This document shows positions 25,376-33,056 of a stretch of DNA of 64,000 bases, one piece after another (the first letter of the stretch is position 1; each line of letters opens with the position of its first letter). The stretch lies in assembly GCF_003634695.1 (NCBI RefSeq), contig NZ_RBWV01000009.1, positions 310,001 to 374,000 of the forward strand. Reading direction: 5' to 3'. Made by a program: the position numbers and the translations under genes. The notes below the pieces were generated by a model that was given only the letters and a program-made list of their open reading frames with translations, was not told where the DNA came from and ran no database searches. Source of the DNA: Motilibacter peucedani (GTDB taxonomy: Bacteria; Actinomycetota; Actinomycetes; Motilibacterales; Motilibacteraceae).

Positions 25376-26329
25376 GTGACAGCGGTCGCCACCTCGGCAC
25401 CTGCGGCGACCGCCCCGCCGCGACGTCAACGGCACAACGCGCGCGAGACGCGAGCCGCGTACCTCTTCATCCTGCCGTGGATCATCGGCTTCCTGGTGTT
25501 CACCGTGGGCTCGATGGTCTACAGCCTGGTGATCTCCTTCAGCAACTACAACCTCGCGACCAACACCGCCACACCGACCGGCCTGTCGAACTACCGCGGG
25601 CTGCTGGACGACCCCAAAGTCCTGCAGTCGTTGAAGAACACGCTCGTCTACGCACTCATGGCCGTTCCAGCCGAGATCTGCTTCGCACTGCTGCTGGCCT
25701 CGCTGCTCAACCGGGTCACCCGTGGGGCGGGCGTCTTCCGCACTCTCTACTACCTGCCGAAGATGACACCGTCGGTGGCGACGGCCTCGATGTTCCTGCT
25801 GCTGCTCAACGGCAACACGGGTGCGGTCAACTCCTTCCTGCGCTTCTTCCACATCCCCGGCCCGCAGTGGCTCGTCGACCCCGCGTGGGTGAAGCCGTCG
25901 ATCGTGCTGATGACGCTGTGGGGCGTCAGCGGCACGATGGTGATCTTCCTGGCAGCGTTGAAGAACGTGCCTCGCGACCTCTACGAGGTGGCCGAGCTGG
26001 ACGGTGCCGGTCCGGTTCGCAAGTTCTTCAGCATCACCGTCCCCATGATCTCCGGCGCGATCTTCTTCAACGTCATCGTGCTCACGATCAACGCTCTGCA
26101 GGTCTTCGACCAGGCCTACCTGCTGTTCTGGCGCGACCAGACCAACGCGTCCCCCGACTCGTCGCTGTTCTACGCGGTCTACCTGTTCCAGCAGGCGTTC
26201 CGCCAGTTCGACTTCGGCTTCGCCGCCGCGATGGCCTGGGTGCTGTTCGTCATCGTCATGCTGGTCACGCTGGTGCAGGTGCGCGTCGGCAACCGGTTCG
26301 TCTACTACGAGGGCGAGAAGAGCTCATGA
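25376..26329 (+). CDS. Sugar ABC transporter permease (MalF-type)
   Basis: A 317-residue inner-membrane permease with six predicted membrane helices (the first begins AYLFILPWIIGFLVF). The EAA loop that contacts the ATPase is present (EVAELDGAGPVRKFFSITVPMI). GTG at 25376 with GGGAAGAG just upstream. It overlaps the second permease by ATGA. No ATPase gene is nearby; in actinobacteria a shared MsiK-type ATPase usually serves such systems. The binding protein is encoded convergently just downstream. Confidence 0.92.
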   Translation: MTAVATSAPAATAPPRRQRHNARETRAAYLFILPWIIGFLVFTVGSMVYSLVISFSNYNLATNTATPTGLSNYRGLLDDPKVLQSLKNTLVYALMAVPAEICFALLLASLLNRVTRGAGVFRTLYYLPKMTPSVATASMFLLLLNGNTGAVNSFLRFFHIPGPQWLVDPAWVKPSIVLMTLWGVSGTMVIFLAALKNVPRDLYEVAELDGAGPVRKFFSITVPMISGAIFFNVIVLTINALQVFDQAYLLFWRDQTNASPDSSLFYAVYLFQQAFRQFDFGFAAAMAWVLFVIVMLVTLVQVRVGNRFVYYEGEKSS

Positions 26330-27255
26330 GCGTCACCCGCTCCGTCGGTGTCGAGGACGAGCCGGTGGGTCTCGAGCTCGCCAGCCCCCGAGGCCGCCGG
26401 CCCTGGCACCAGCCGAGGTCACTGGCCGTACGCGGTCTGCTGTGGGTCGTGCTGGTCGCCTTCGCCTGCCTGTTCCTCTACCCCTTCGTCTGGCTGCTCG
26501 CCTCGAGCCTCAAGCCGCGGGGCCAGGTCTTCGACAACGCGCTGATCCCCAAGACCTTCGTGTTCCACAACTACGTCGAGGTCTGGCAGCGGCTGCCGCT
26601 GCTCCACTGGCTGTTCAACAGCGTGTCGATCGCCGTGATCGCGGCGGGGCTCGTCGCGGTCAGCAGCTCGGTCGTCGCGTTCGGCTTCGCCTACTTCCGC
26701 TTCCCCGGGCGCAACCTGCTGTTCGGGCTCGTGCTGGCCACGATGATGCTGCCGACGGCCGTCACGCTCGTGCCGCAGTACCTCATCTGGAAGGACCTCG
26801 GCCTCATCGGCACCTGGGTGCCGCTGTTCGGGTCCAACCTGTTCGGGTCGGCGTTCTACATCTTCCTGCTGCGCCAGTTCTTCCTCGGCGTGCCGCGCGA
26901 GCTGTTCGAGGCGGCGCGGATCGACGGCGCCGGCTACTTCGGGCTCTTCTGGCGCATCGCGATGCCACTGGCCGTCCCCGCGTTCCTCATCGTGTTCGTC
27001 TTCGAGTTCCAGGCGAGCTGGAACAACCTGCAGGGCGCGTTGATCTACCTCAACGGCGGATCTCCTGACGGGTTCACCGTCCCGCTCGGCATCGCCTACG
27101 CCATGACGAAGTTCAGCCCGACCAACGGCGGCCACGGCGACTACCAGTTCGTGATGGTGGCCGCCCTGCTGGTGACGCTGCCCATGCTGGCGGTGTTCGC
27201 CTTCGCGCAGCGCTACTTCATCGAGGGTGTGGCCACGCAGGGCCGCAAGGGCTGA
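26326..27255 (+). CDS. Sugar ABC transporter permease (MalG-type)
   Basis: A 309-residue partner permease. A cytoplasmic N-terminus of ~35 residues is followed by six helices, the first around VLVAFACLFLYPFVWLL. The EAA loop reads EAARIDGAGYFGLFWRIAMPL. The ATG overlaps the previous stop (ATGA), so the two permeases are translated together to form the channel. Carbohydrate uptake is the family role; the sugar is not predictable. Confidence 0.93.
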   Translation: MSVTRSVGVEDEPVGLELASPRGRRPWHQPRSLAVRGLLWVVLVAFACLFLYPFVWLLASSLKPRGQVFDNALIPKTFVFHNYVEVWQRLPLLHWLFNSVSIAVIAAGLVAVSSSVVAFGFAYFRFPGRNLLFGLVLATMMLPTAVTLVPQYLIWKDLGLIGTWVPLFGSNLFGSAFYIFLLRQFFLGVPRELFEAARIDGAGYFGLFWRIAMPLAVPAFLIVFVFEFQASWNNLQGALIYLNGGSPDGFTVPLGIAYAMTKFSPTNGGHGDYQFVMVAALLVTLPMLAVFAFAQRYFIEGVATQGRKG

Positions 27256-27266
27256 GCTCCCGCGCT

Positions 27267-27308
27267 TTGCGTGACTTCCGCCTGCCAGGTCAGGTGGAAG
27301 TCACGCAA
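27267..27308. terminator. Long bidirectional hairpin between ABC permease and binding-protein genes
   Basis: TTGCGTGACTTCC and GGAAGTCACGCAA form a perfect 13-bp stem; inside it CCTG and CAGG pair again, giving a 42-base hairpin. It sits in the 80-base gap between convergent genes and should stop transcription in both directions. Part of it (GTGACTTC, TGCCA) recurs in the palindrome at 57216-57266, so it may belong to a dispersed hairpin repeat family. Confidence 0.8.
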
Positions 27309-27335
27309 CCCTCGAGTCAACGCCCGGACGACCGG

Positions 27336-28709
27336 CTACTTCACGACCTTGGTGTAGGCCTGCATCGACGCGTCCTGCGCCGCCTTCAGCGCGTCCGCGG
27401 GCGACTTCTCGCCCAGCAGCGCCGAGGCGATCGCGTTGGTGATCTCGGTCTGGATCTGCTGGCCGGCGGGCGAGGAGCCGAACGACTTCCCCGTCGGCAG
27501 GATGCTGTAGTAGGTGTTGATCGTCTGGTCGAAGCCGGCGTTGCCGCTCGGCTTGACGTAGGTCGAGCGGATGCTCTTGTCGGCCGACGGCGAGCCGGTG
27601 AACAGCCCGGTGTTGATGGCACCCGGCTTGGCCTTCAACGTGGCAGCGCGGGCAGCGCCGGCCGCCATCCATCCGGCGTCGGAGGTGAGGTCGAGCATCC
27701 AGGCGCACGCGGCGGCCGGGTTCTTGGCGCCCGCGGGGATGACGAACGCCGTGCCGCTGGCCGCCGTGACGGGCTGGCCGCTCGAGTCCTTGAGCGGCAC
27801 TGCCGAGATGTCCACCTGCTTGACGTAGGGCGTGAGGACGTTGACGTACCACTGCGCGTCGACCTCGGCGCCGACCTGGTCCTTGACGAACTGGTTCTTG
27901 TCGCCGAAGACGTCGAAGGAGTCGGTGAAGCTCTTGATCTTGGCCCAGCCGCCCTGCGCGTCGACGAGCTGCTTGAGGAACGTGAGCGCCTGCGCGTTCT
28001 TCGGGTCGTCGAGGGCCGGCTTGCCCTGGTCGCCGATCAGCTTGCCGCCGAACGCGAGCAGCCACAGCCCGGGCTGGCCGGTCGGGACCGGGTTGAAGCC
28101 CATGGTGGTCGGGTTGCCGCCGCTGGCCTTCGTCATCTTCTTCGCCGCGGCGATCAGCGCCTCCGGCTTCGAGGTGTCGATGTCGGCGGCCGTGACGCCC
28201 GCGGCGTCCATCACGCGCTTGTTCAGGATGATGGCCGGCGGCTGGTAGAACTGCGGGACCGCCCAGATCTTGCCGTCGTACTTCACGTCGTCGACGACCT
28301 GCGGGTACCAGTGGTCCGTCGCCGTCACCGAGTGCGTGGACAGGCACTGGTCGACGGGCGTGATGAGCCCCTGCGCGGCGTAGGTCGCCACGAACTGGCT
28401 GTTCATCTGCACCACGTCGGGCACGTTGCCGCTCGCGATGCGGGTCGTGAACTTCTGCGCGTCGAAGGCCGTCTGGTCGAGCTTGATGTCGAGCCCGCCG
28501 AGCTGGCCCTTGGCGTAGTCGAGGCGGGCCTTGCCGACGTCGTCGGCGTTGTCGAACGCCCACGCGTTGAGCGTGCCGGTCGGCTTGCCCTTGAACGTGT
28601 CGGCCGACGCGCCGTTCGACGCGGTCGACCCGGACCCGCACGCGCTCAGCACGGTGACCGACGTGGCCAGCACGGCCGTGGCGACCGCGCGTCGTTGCCT
28701 GATGCTCAT
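27336..28709 (-). CDS. Sugar ABC transporter substrate-binding lipoprotein
   Basis: A 457-residue family-1 solute-binding protein. The signal peptide ends in the lipobox LSAC, so the protein is anchored outside by a lipid on Cys. Two-lobed binding-protein features follow: NVPDVVQMNSQFVATYAAQGLI, KYDGKIWAVPQFYQPPAIILNKRV, VDAQWYVNVL. The ATG at 28707-28709 has GGGGAG three bases upstream. It faces the two permeases and ends 80 bases from them: an unusual arrangement, because binding protein and permeases normally share one operon in order. Confidence 0.92.
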   Translation of the reverse strand: MSIRQRRAVATAVLATSVTVLSACGSGSTASNGASADTFKGKPTGTLNAWAFDNADDVGKARLDYAKGQLGGLDIKLDQTAFDAQKFTTRIASGNVPDVVQMNSQFVATYAAQGLITPVDQCLSTHSVTATDHWYPQVVDDVKYDGKIWAVPQFYQPPAIILNKRVMDAAGVTAADIDTSKPEALIAAAKKMTKASGGNPTTMGFNPVPTGQPGLWLLAFGGKLIGDQGKPALDDPKNAQALTFLKQLVDAQGGWAKIKSFTDSFDVFGDKNQFVKDQVGAEVDAQWYVNVLTPYVKQVDISAVPLKDSSGQPVTAASGTAFVIPAGAKNPAAACAWMLDLTSDAGWMAAGAARAATLKAKPGAINTGLFTGSPSADKSIRSTYVKPSGNAGFDQTINTYYSILPTGKSFGSSPAGQQIQTEITNAIASALLGEKSPADALKAAQDASMQAYTKVVK

Positions 28710-28893
28710 CTGCTCCCCTTCGACGGTGCCGGCGACGGTGCCGGCCCCTGGCCCCCGCGCCGCCACGAGGGCGGGCACCGGGCTGACGACTCTCCAACAG
28801 GCGGAAACTAAGGCCAACCGGACACTCGCACAAGGCGACGAGCCGCATCTGCCTGCCGCGGGCCGCCCATCGAGCGCCCGTGCAGGCGTGCCG

Positions 28894-29772
28894 TCAGCGC
28901 GCCAGCAGCGCGCGCACGGCGTCGACCACGGTGCCGGGCGCGCTCTCGGCCATGAAGTGGCCGGCGGCGACCGTGCGGTGGTCGAGGTCCGGCGCCCACG
29001 CGCGCCAGAGCGCGGCGGCGTCGTAGCCGAGCGCCGCGCCCCAGTCCTGCTGCAGCACGGTGACGGGCATGCGCAGCTGCTCGCCCGCCGCCCGCGACGC
29101 GCGGTCGTGCTCGGCGTCGACGCCCGCTGAGGCGCGGTAGTCGGCGACGATGGAGGGCACCGCCGAACGGCAGGCGTCGAGGTACGCGGTGCGCACCTCG
29201 GGCGCGACGACGTCCGGCCCGCCGCCCCACGTGTCGAGGAACCAGCCGAAGAACGCGTCGGCGCTGGCGGCGACCATCTGCTCGGGCAGGCCGGGCGGCT
29301 GCGCCATCAGGTAGAGGTGGAACGCCACGGCGGCCCCCGCCCCCGAGAGCACGTCCCACATGTCGAGCGTGGGCAGCACGTCGAGGATGCCCAGGTGGGT
29401 GACTGCGTCGGGCGCGTCGAGCCCGGCGCGGAAGGCGACCAGCGCCCCGCGGTCGTGGCCGACGAGCGCGAAGCGGTCGTGGCCGAGGTGGCGGGCGAGC
29501 GCGACGACGTCGGAGGCCATGGTGCGCTTGGAGTAGGTGTCGGGGCCCGACTCGGCGGGCTTGTCGCTCGCGCCGTAGCCGCGCAGGTCGGGGCAGATGA
29601 CGGTGTGGTCGGTGGCCAGCCCCCGGGCGACGTGCCGCCACATCAGCGAGGTCTGCGGGAAGCCGTGCAGCAGGACCACGGGACTCCCCTCGCCGAGCAC
29701 GGTGACTGACAGCGCCACGCCGTCGGAGACCGGCACGCGGGTGGTGGAGCCAGGGAGGGTGGGGGTCGTCAT
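28894..29772 (-). CDS. Alpha/beta hydrolase of the haloacetate dehalogenase/epoxide hydrolase group
   Basis: A 292-residue cytoplasmic hydrolase: oxyanion HGFPQTS, DLRGYGASDKP, nucleophile Asp107 in GHDRG, and catalytic His in AAGHFMAESAP. An Asp nucleophile rather than Ser is typical of dehalogenases and epoxide hydrolases. Overall it reads like haloacetate dehalogenase, but the second carboxylate-binding Arg after the HDRG motif is absent (HDRGAL) and the Trp of the halide pocket is replaced (FHLYLMAQPP), so fluoroacetate cleavage is doubtful and epoxide or ester hydrolysis is as likely. Transcribed alone, divergent from the SARP gene. Confidence 0.85.
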   Translation of the reverse strand: MTTPTLPGSTTRVPVSDGVALSVTVLGEGSPVVLLHGFPQTSLMWRHVARGLATDHTVICPDLRGYGASDKPAESGPDTYSKRTMASDVVALARHLGHDRFALVGHDRGALVAFRAGLDAPDAVTHLGILDVLPTLDMWDVLSGAGAAVAFHLYLMAQPPGLPEQMVAASADAFFGWFLDTWGGGPDVVAPEVRTAYLDACRSAVPSIVADYRASAGVDAEHDRASRAAGEQLRMPVTVLQQDWGAALGYDAAALWRAWAPDLDHRTVAAGHFMAESAPGTVVDAVRALLAR

Positions 29773-29854
29773 GGATCGGTCCTCTCGTCGGGGTGCTCGA
29801 CCACCCTCCGGCGGCTGGATGAGCAGCGGATGAGCGCCGCTAGCGTGGGCTGGC

Positions 29855-31789
29855 GTGCAGCCAGCAGCGAGCGTCGAGGTCACCGTGCTCGGGGCGGTGC
29901 AGGCGTTCCGCGGCGGCTCCGAGGTCGCGCTCGGCGGGCCGAGGCACCGCGAGCTCCTCGCCCGGCTGGTGCTCGCCCGCGGCCGCGTCGTGCCCGTCGA
30001 CCGGCTCGTCGCCGACTTCTGGGGCGAGGAGCCCGCCGGCGACCCGGTGGCGGCGCTGCGTACGTTCGTCGCTGCCTTGCGCCGCGCGCTCGAGCCGGAG
30101 CGTGCGCCGCGCTCCCGGCCGTCCCTGCTGGTGACCGAGGGAGCCGGGTACGCGGTGCGCGCCGTCGCGGTCGACGCCTGGCGCTTCGAGGCGGCGGTCG
30201 CCGCCGCGGCTCGCGCGGTGCCCGAGGCGTCGCTGCAGCTCAGCGAGGAGGCGCTCGCGCTCTGGCGGGGTGCGGCGTACGTCGACCGCGAGTGGGCGCG
30301 GGCCGAGCGCGCGCGGCTGGCCGAGCTGCGGCTGCAGGCGGTGGAGCTCCGTGGCGGCGCGCTGCTCTCGCTGGGTCGCCCCCGGGAGGCGGTCGCCGAC
30401 CTGCGCGCCCACGTGTCGGAGCACCCGTGGCGCGAGGAGGGCTGGCGGCTGCTGACCCTCTCGCTCGCGGGCTCCGGCCGGCGGGCGGAGGCGCTCGAGG
30501 CGGTACGTCTGGCGCGGGGCACGCTGGCCGACGAGCTCGGTCTCGACCCCGGACCGGCGCTGCGCGCACTGGAGGACGACCTGCTCCGACGGCCCGACGA
30601 GCTGGCGCCGGACCCGGTGCAGCAGCTCTGGGAGCGGGCGACGTCCACCTACGCACGGACGGCGGCGCCGGGTCCGCGGGCCCGGCTGGAGTCGACCGTC
30701 GGCGTCCTGCGCAGCCTGGCCGTGACGGGCGGGCCCGGCCTGCTGGCCGCGAGGGAGCAGCGCGCCGCCGTCGTGGCGGCCGCCGACTCGCTCGGCGACC
30801 CGGTGCTGACGGCGCGGGTCATCGGCGCTTATGACGTGCCGGCCGTGTGGACGACGCTCGACGACCCCGAGCAGGCGCGTCGCGTCGTCGCCGCGGCCGA
30901 GCGCGCGCTGCGCGAGCTGCCGGTCTCCGCGCCGCCCTCGCTGCGGGCCCGGCTGCTCGCGACGGTCGGCGTCGAGACCCGCGGCACGACCTCGGCGCGG
31001 GGACCGCAGGCGGCCCGGCTCGCGGTGGAGCTTGCCCGCGGCCTCGACGACCCCGCCGTGCTCGCCTTCGCTCTCAACGCCCAGCTGCTGCACGCGACGT
31101 CTCCGGCGGGACGCTCGGCCGAGCGCGACGCGCTGGGCGCCGAGCTCATCGAGGTGTCGTCGCGGCACGCGCTCGAGGGGTTCCTCGCGCTGGGGCACCT
31201 CGCTCGGATGCAGGCTCGCAGCGCCGTCGGCGACTTCGCCGCAGCCGACAGGCACGCGGCCGCGGCGGACGCGCTGGCGGGCAGCCACGAGCGGCCGCTG
31301 GTCCGGGTGTTCACCGGCTTCTACCGGGCGCTGCGGCTCGCGGTCGGCGGATCTGTTCCGGAGGCGACGGCGGCGTACGACGCGGTGCTGGCGAACCTGC
31401 CGTCGTCGGGCATGCCGGGCCTCGCGACCGGGCTCGCGCCACTCGTGCGTCTCTCGCTCACCGTGCGCTCCGGCGCCGCGGTGGGGCTCGACGGGGAGTG
31501 GGGGCCGTACGAGCCGTGGGTCCGGCCGCTGCTGCTCGCGCGGTCCGGTGGTGACGCGCCCGGGGCGCTGGCGAGCGTCCCGGACCCGCCGCCCGGGCTG
31601 CTGCTCGAGGCGGTGTGGGCGCTGGTCGGTCTCGCTGCGTGTGAGGTGGGCGACGCCGCGGCGGCCGGTCGGGCGATGGACGCGCTCGGGCCTGCGAGCG
31701 GCGAGCTGGCCGGTGCGGGCAGCGGGCTGATCACCCTCGGCCCGGTGTCGGACCTCCTCGCCCGCCTGCGGGCTACCGCCGGCGGGTGA
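29855..31789 (+). CDS. SARP-family transcriptional regulator with long C-terminal helical region
   Basis: A 644-residue AfsR/DnrI-type (SARP) activator. Residues 5-95 form an OmpR-like winged helix (LGGPRHRELLARLVLARGRVVPVDRLVADFWGEEP); residues ~105-240 are the BTAD domain (WREEGWRLLTLSLAGSGRRAEALEAVRLARGTLADELGLDPGPAL). The remaining 400 residues are Ala/Leu/Arg helical repeats (TPR-like) without the NB-ARC ATPase of AfsR. SARPs often activate secondary-metabolite genes, but none are nearby. Its 3' end overlaps the DMT transporter gene on the other strand by 17 bases. GTG start without a clear ribosome site. Confidence 0.9.
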   Translation: MQPAASVEVTVLGAVQAFRGGSEVALGGPRHRELLARLVLARGRVVPVDRLVADFWGEEPAGDPVAALRTFVAALRRALEPERAPRSRPSLLVTEGAGYAVRAVAVDAWRFEAAVAAAARAVPEASLQLSEEALALWRGAAYVDREWARAERARLAELRLQAVELRGGALLSLGRPREAVADLRAHVSEHPWREEGWRLLTLSLAGSGRRAEALEAVRLARGTLADELGLDPGPALRALEDDLLRRPDELAPDPVQQLWERATSTYARTAAPGPRARLESTVGVLRSLAVTGGPGLLAAREQRAAVVAAADSLGDPVLTARVIGAYDVPAVWTTLDDPEQARRVVAAAERALRELPVSAPPSLRARLLATVGVETRGTTSARGPQAARLAVELARGLDDPAVLAFALNAQLLHATSPAGRSAERDALGAELIEVSSRHALEGFLALGHLARMQARSAVGDFAAADRHAAAADALAGSHERPLVRVFTGFYRALRLAVGGSVPEATAAYDAVLANLPSSGMPGLATGLAPLVRLSLTVRSGAAVGLDGEWGPYEPWVRPLLLARSGGDAPGALASVPDPPPGLLLEAVWALVGLAACEVGDAAAAGRAMDALGPASGELAGAGSGLITLGPVSDLLARLRATAGG

Positions 31790-32663
31790 TGCTGACGCCC
31801 GCTAGCGCGAGCGCCCCACCGAGCAGAGCGAGCGCCGGCGGCACCTCGCCGAGCAGCGGCCAGGCGAGCAGCACGGTGACCGGCGGCACCAGGTAGGTCG
31901 TCACCGCCAGCCGACCCGCCGGCACCCGCGCCAGGGCGTAGGCCCAGGTCGTGAAGGCGAGCGTCGTGGGCACCAGCCCGAGGTAGGCCAGACCTGCCGT
32001 CTGCCCGGCCGATGCCGAGCCGAGGTCGTGCACGAGCGACGGGGCCGCGGGCAGGCAGGCGACGGACGCCACGGCGCAGGCGATCCACGTGACCTGGAGC
32101 GCCGGCAGGCGCGCGAGGAGCGGCTTCTGCGAGAGCACGCCGACCGCGTACGTCGCTGCGGCCAGCAGGCTGAGGACGACGCCCAGCCCGTCAGCGTGGG
32201 CGTCGGTCGTCGTGGCGACGCCGATCACGACCGCTCCGGCGAACGCCACGGCTGCCCCGGTGAGCAGCGGGCGCGGGAAGCCCTCGCCGAGCAGAGCGCC
32301 GGCGAGCAGGGCGATGAGCACCGGGCCGACGTTGACGAGCATGGCGGCGGTGCCGGCGTCGATGCGGCGCTCAGCGGCGTTGAGCGCGAGGTTGTAGACC
32401 GCGAACCACGAGAGGCCGCACAGGACGAGGAGCAGCCACTCGCGCTGCGTCGGCGCGACCCAGCGGCCGCGGACGAGCAGCAGGCCACCGAGCGCGACCG
32501 TGCCGATGAGCAGGCGGCCGAGCGTCAACGGTCCGGGCCCGAAGCCGTGGCCAACGCCGCGGATGGCGACGAACGCCGACGCCCAGGCCAGGACGGTCAC
32601 GCCGGCGGCAGCGAGGGCCCGGCCGGGCAGGGCGTGCGTGCCCGGCAGGGCGGGAGCAGTCAT
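31773..32663 (-). CDS. EamA/DMT-superfamily transporter
   Basis: A 296-residue membrane protein with ten predicted helices in two EamA halves (VLAWASAFVAIRGVGHGFGPGPLTLGRLLIG; FTTWAYALARVPAGRLAVTTYLVPPVTVLLAWPLLGE). The family exports metabolites or amino acids; the substrate is unknown. The ATG at 32661-32663 lies a single base after the 3' end of the tRNA-Ser gene on the same strand, so any ribosome site would sit inside the tRNA. Processing of the tRNA would leave an almost leaderless mRNA. It converges with and overlaps the SARP gene. Confidence 0.9.
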   Translation of the reverse strand: MTAPALPGTHALPGRALAAAGVTVLAWASAFVAIRGVGHGFGPGPLTLGRLLIGTVALGGLLLVRGRWVAPTQREWLLLVLCGLSWFAVYNLALNAAERRIDAGTAAMLVNVGPVLIALLAGALLGEGFPRPLLTGAAVAFAGAVVIGVATTTDAHADGLGVVLSLLAAATYAVGVLSQKPLLARLPALQVTWIACAVASVACLPAAPSLVHDLGSASAGQTAGLAYLGLVPTTLAFTTWAYALARVPAGRLAVTTYLVPPVTVLLAWPLLGEVPPALALLGGALALAGVSITRRR

Positions 32664-32664
32664 G

Positions 32665-32751
32665 CGGAGGGCGAGGGATTCGAACCCCCGGTGACGTCGC
32701 CGCCACAACGGTTTTCAAGACCGCATCCATAGGCCACTCGGACAGCCCTCC
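32665..32751 (-). tRNA. tRNA-Ser (anticodon UGA)
   Basis: An 87-base class II tRNA on the minus strand. The acceptor stem is GGAGGGC/GCCCTCC with discriminator G; the anticodon loop CTTGAAA carries TGA (plus-strand 32715-32717); a long variable arm and the T-loop GGTTCGAATCC follow, all typical of tRNA-Ser. No CCA is encoded. The start codon of the DMT transporter follows after one base. Confidence 0.95.
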
Positions 32752-32832
32752 TGGTGGAGCCATGGTGCCAGAAGGAGTGATGTCGGACCGTTGGGGTGAT
32801 CGCGGGTCAGGTCCCGTGGCACCGTCACGAGC

Positions 32833-32994
32833 ATGCCTGAACGCGCCATCCTGGAGCACGAGTCGATCACCTTCGACACGGACCTGCTGGGCCTCGACAT
32901 GCCGTGGCGCACCGCCGAAGCGCTCGAGGACTTCGGCGTGCTGCTGCGGGAGGGTGCGACCGACCGGACGACCGCCACCCTTCCGGTGCCCTGA
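32833..32994 (+). CDS. Small acidic protein, 53 residues, function unknown
   Basis: ATG to TGA in 54 codons with almost exclusively G/C third positions, the coding bias of neighbouring genes. The product (begins MPERAILEHESITFDTDLLG) is acidic, soluble, without Cys or membrane segment. It is flanked by the tRNA-Ser gene on one side and a strong terminator just after its stop on the other, as expected for a real short gene. I do not recognise a family. Confidence 0.6.
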   Translation: MPERAILEHESITFDTDLLGLDMPWRTAEALEDFGVLLREGATDRTTATLPVP

Positions 32995-32999
32995 CGCGA

Positions 33000-33043
33000 C
33001 CTGTCCCGCAACAGGTGCGTAGCCGCGCCTGTTCTGGGACAGG
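33000..33043. terminator. Bidirectional two-step hairpin terminator
   Basis: CCTGTCCC (33000-33007) pairs with GGGACAGG (33036-33043), and inside it AACAGG (33010-33015) pairs with CCTGTT (33028-33033). It lies between the small gene's stop and the stop of the convergent CHAT gene. Confidence 0.7.
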
Positions 33044-33056
33044 AGCCAGCGACGCC

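Noticed and set aside
28894-29772. Calling the hydrolase a fluoroacetate dehalogenase
   Set aside because: Two of the residues known to bind substrate in that enzyme are replaced, so only the superfamily was called.
29855-31789. Reading the SARP as the pathway regulator of a secondary-metabolite cluster
   Set aside because: No polyketide, peptide synthetase or other scaffold genes occur within the window near it.
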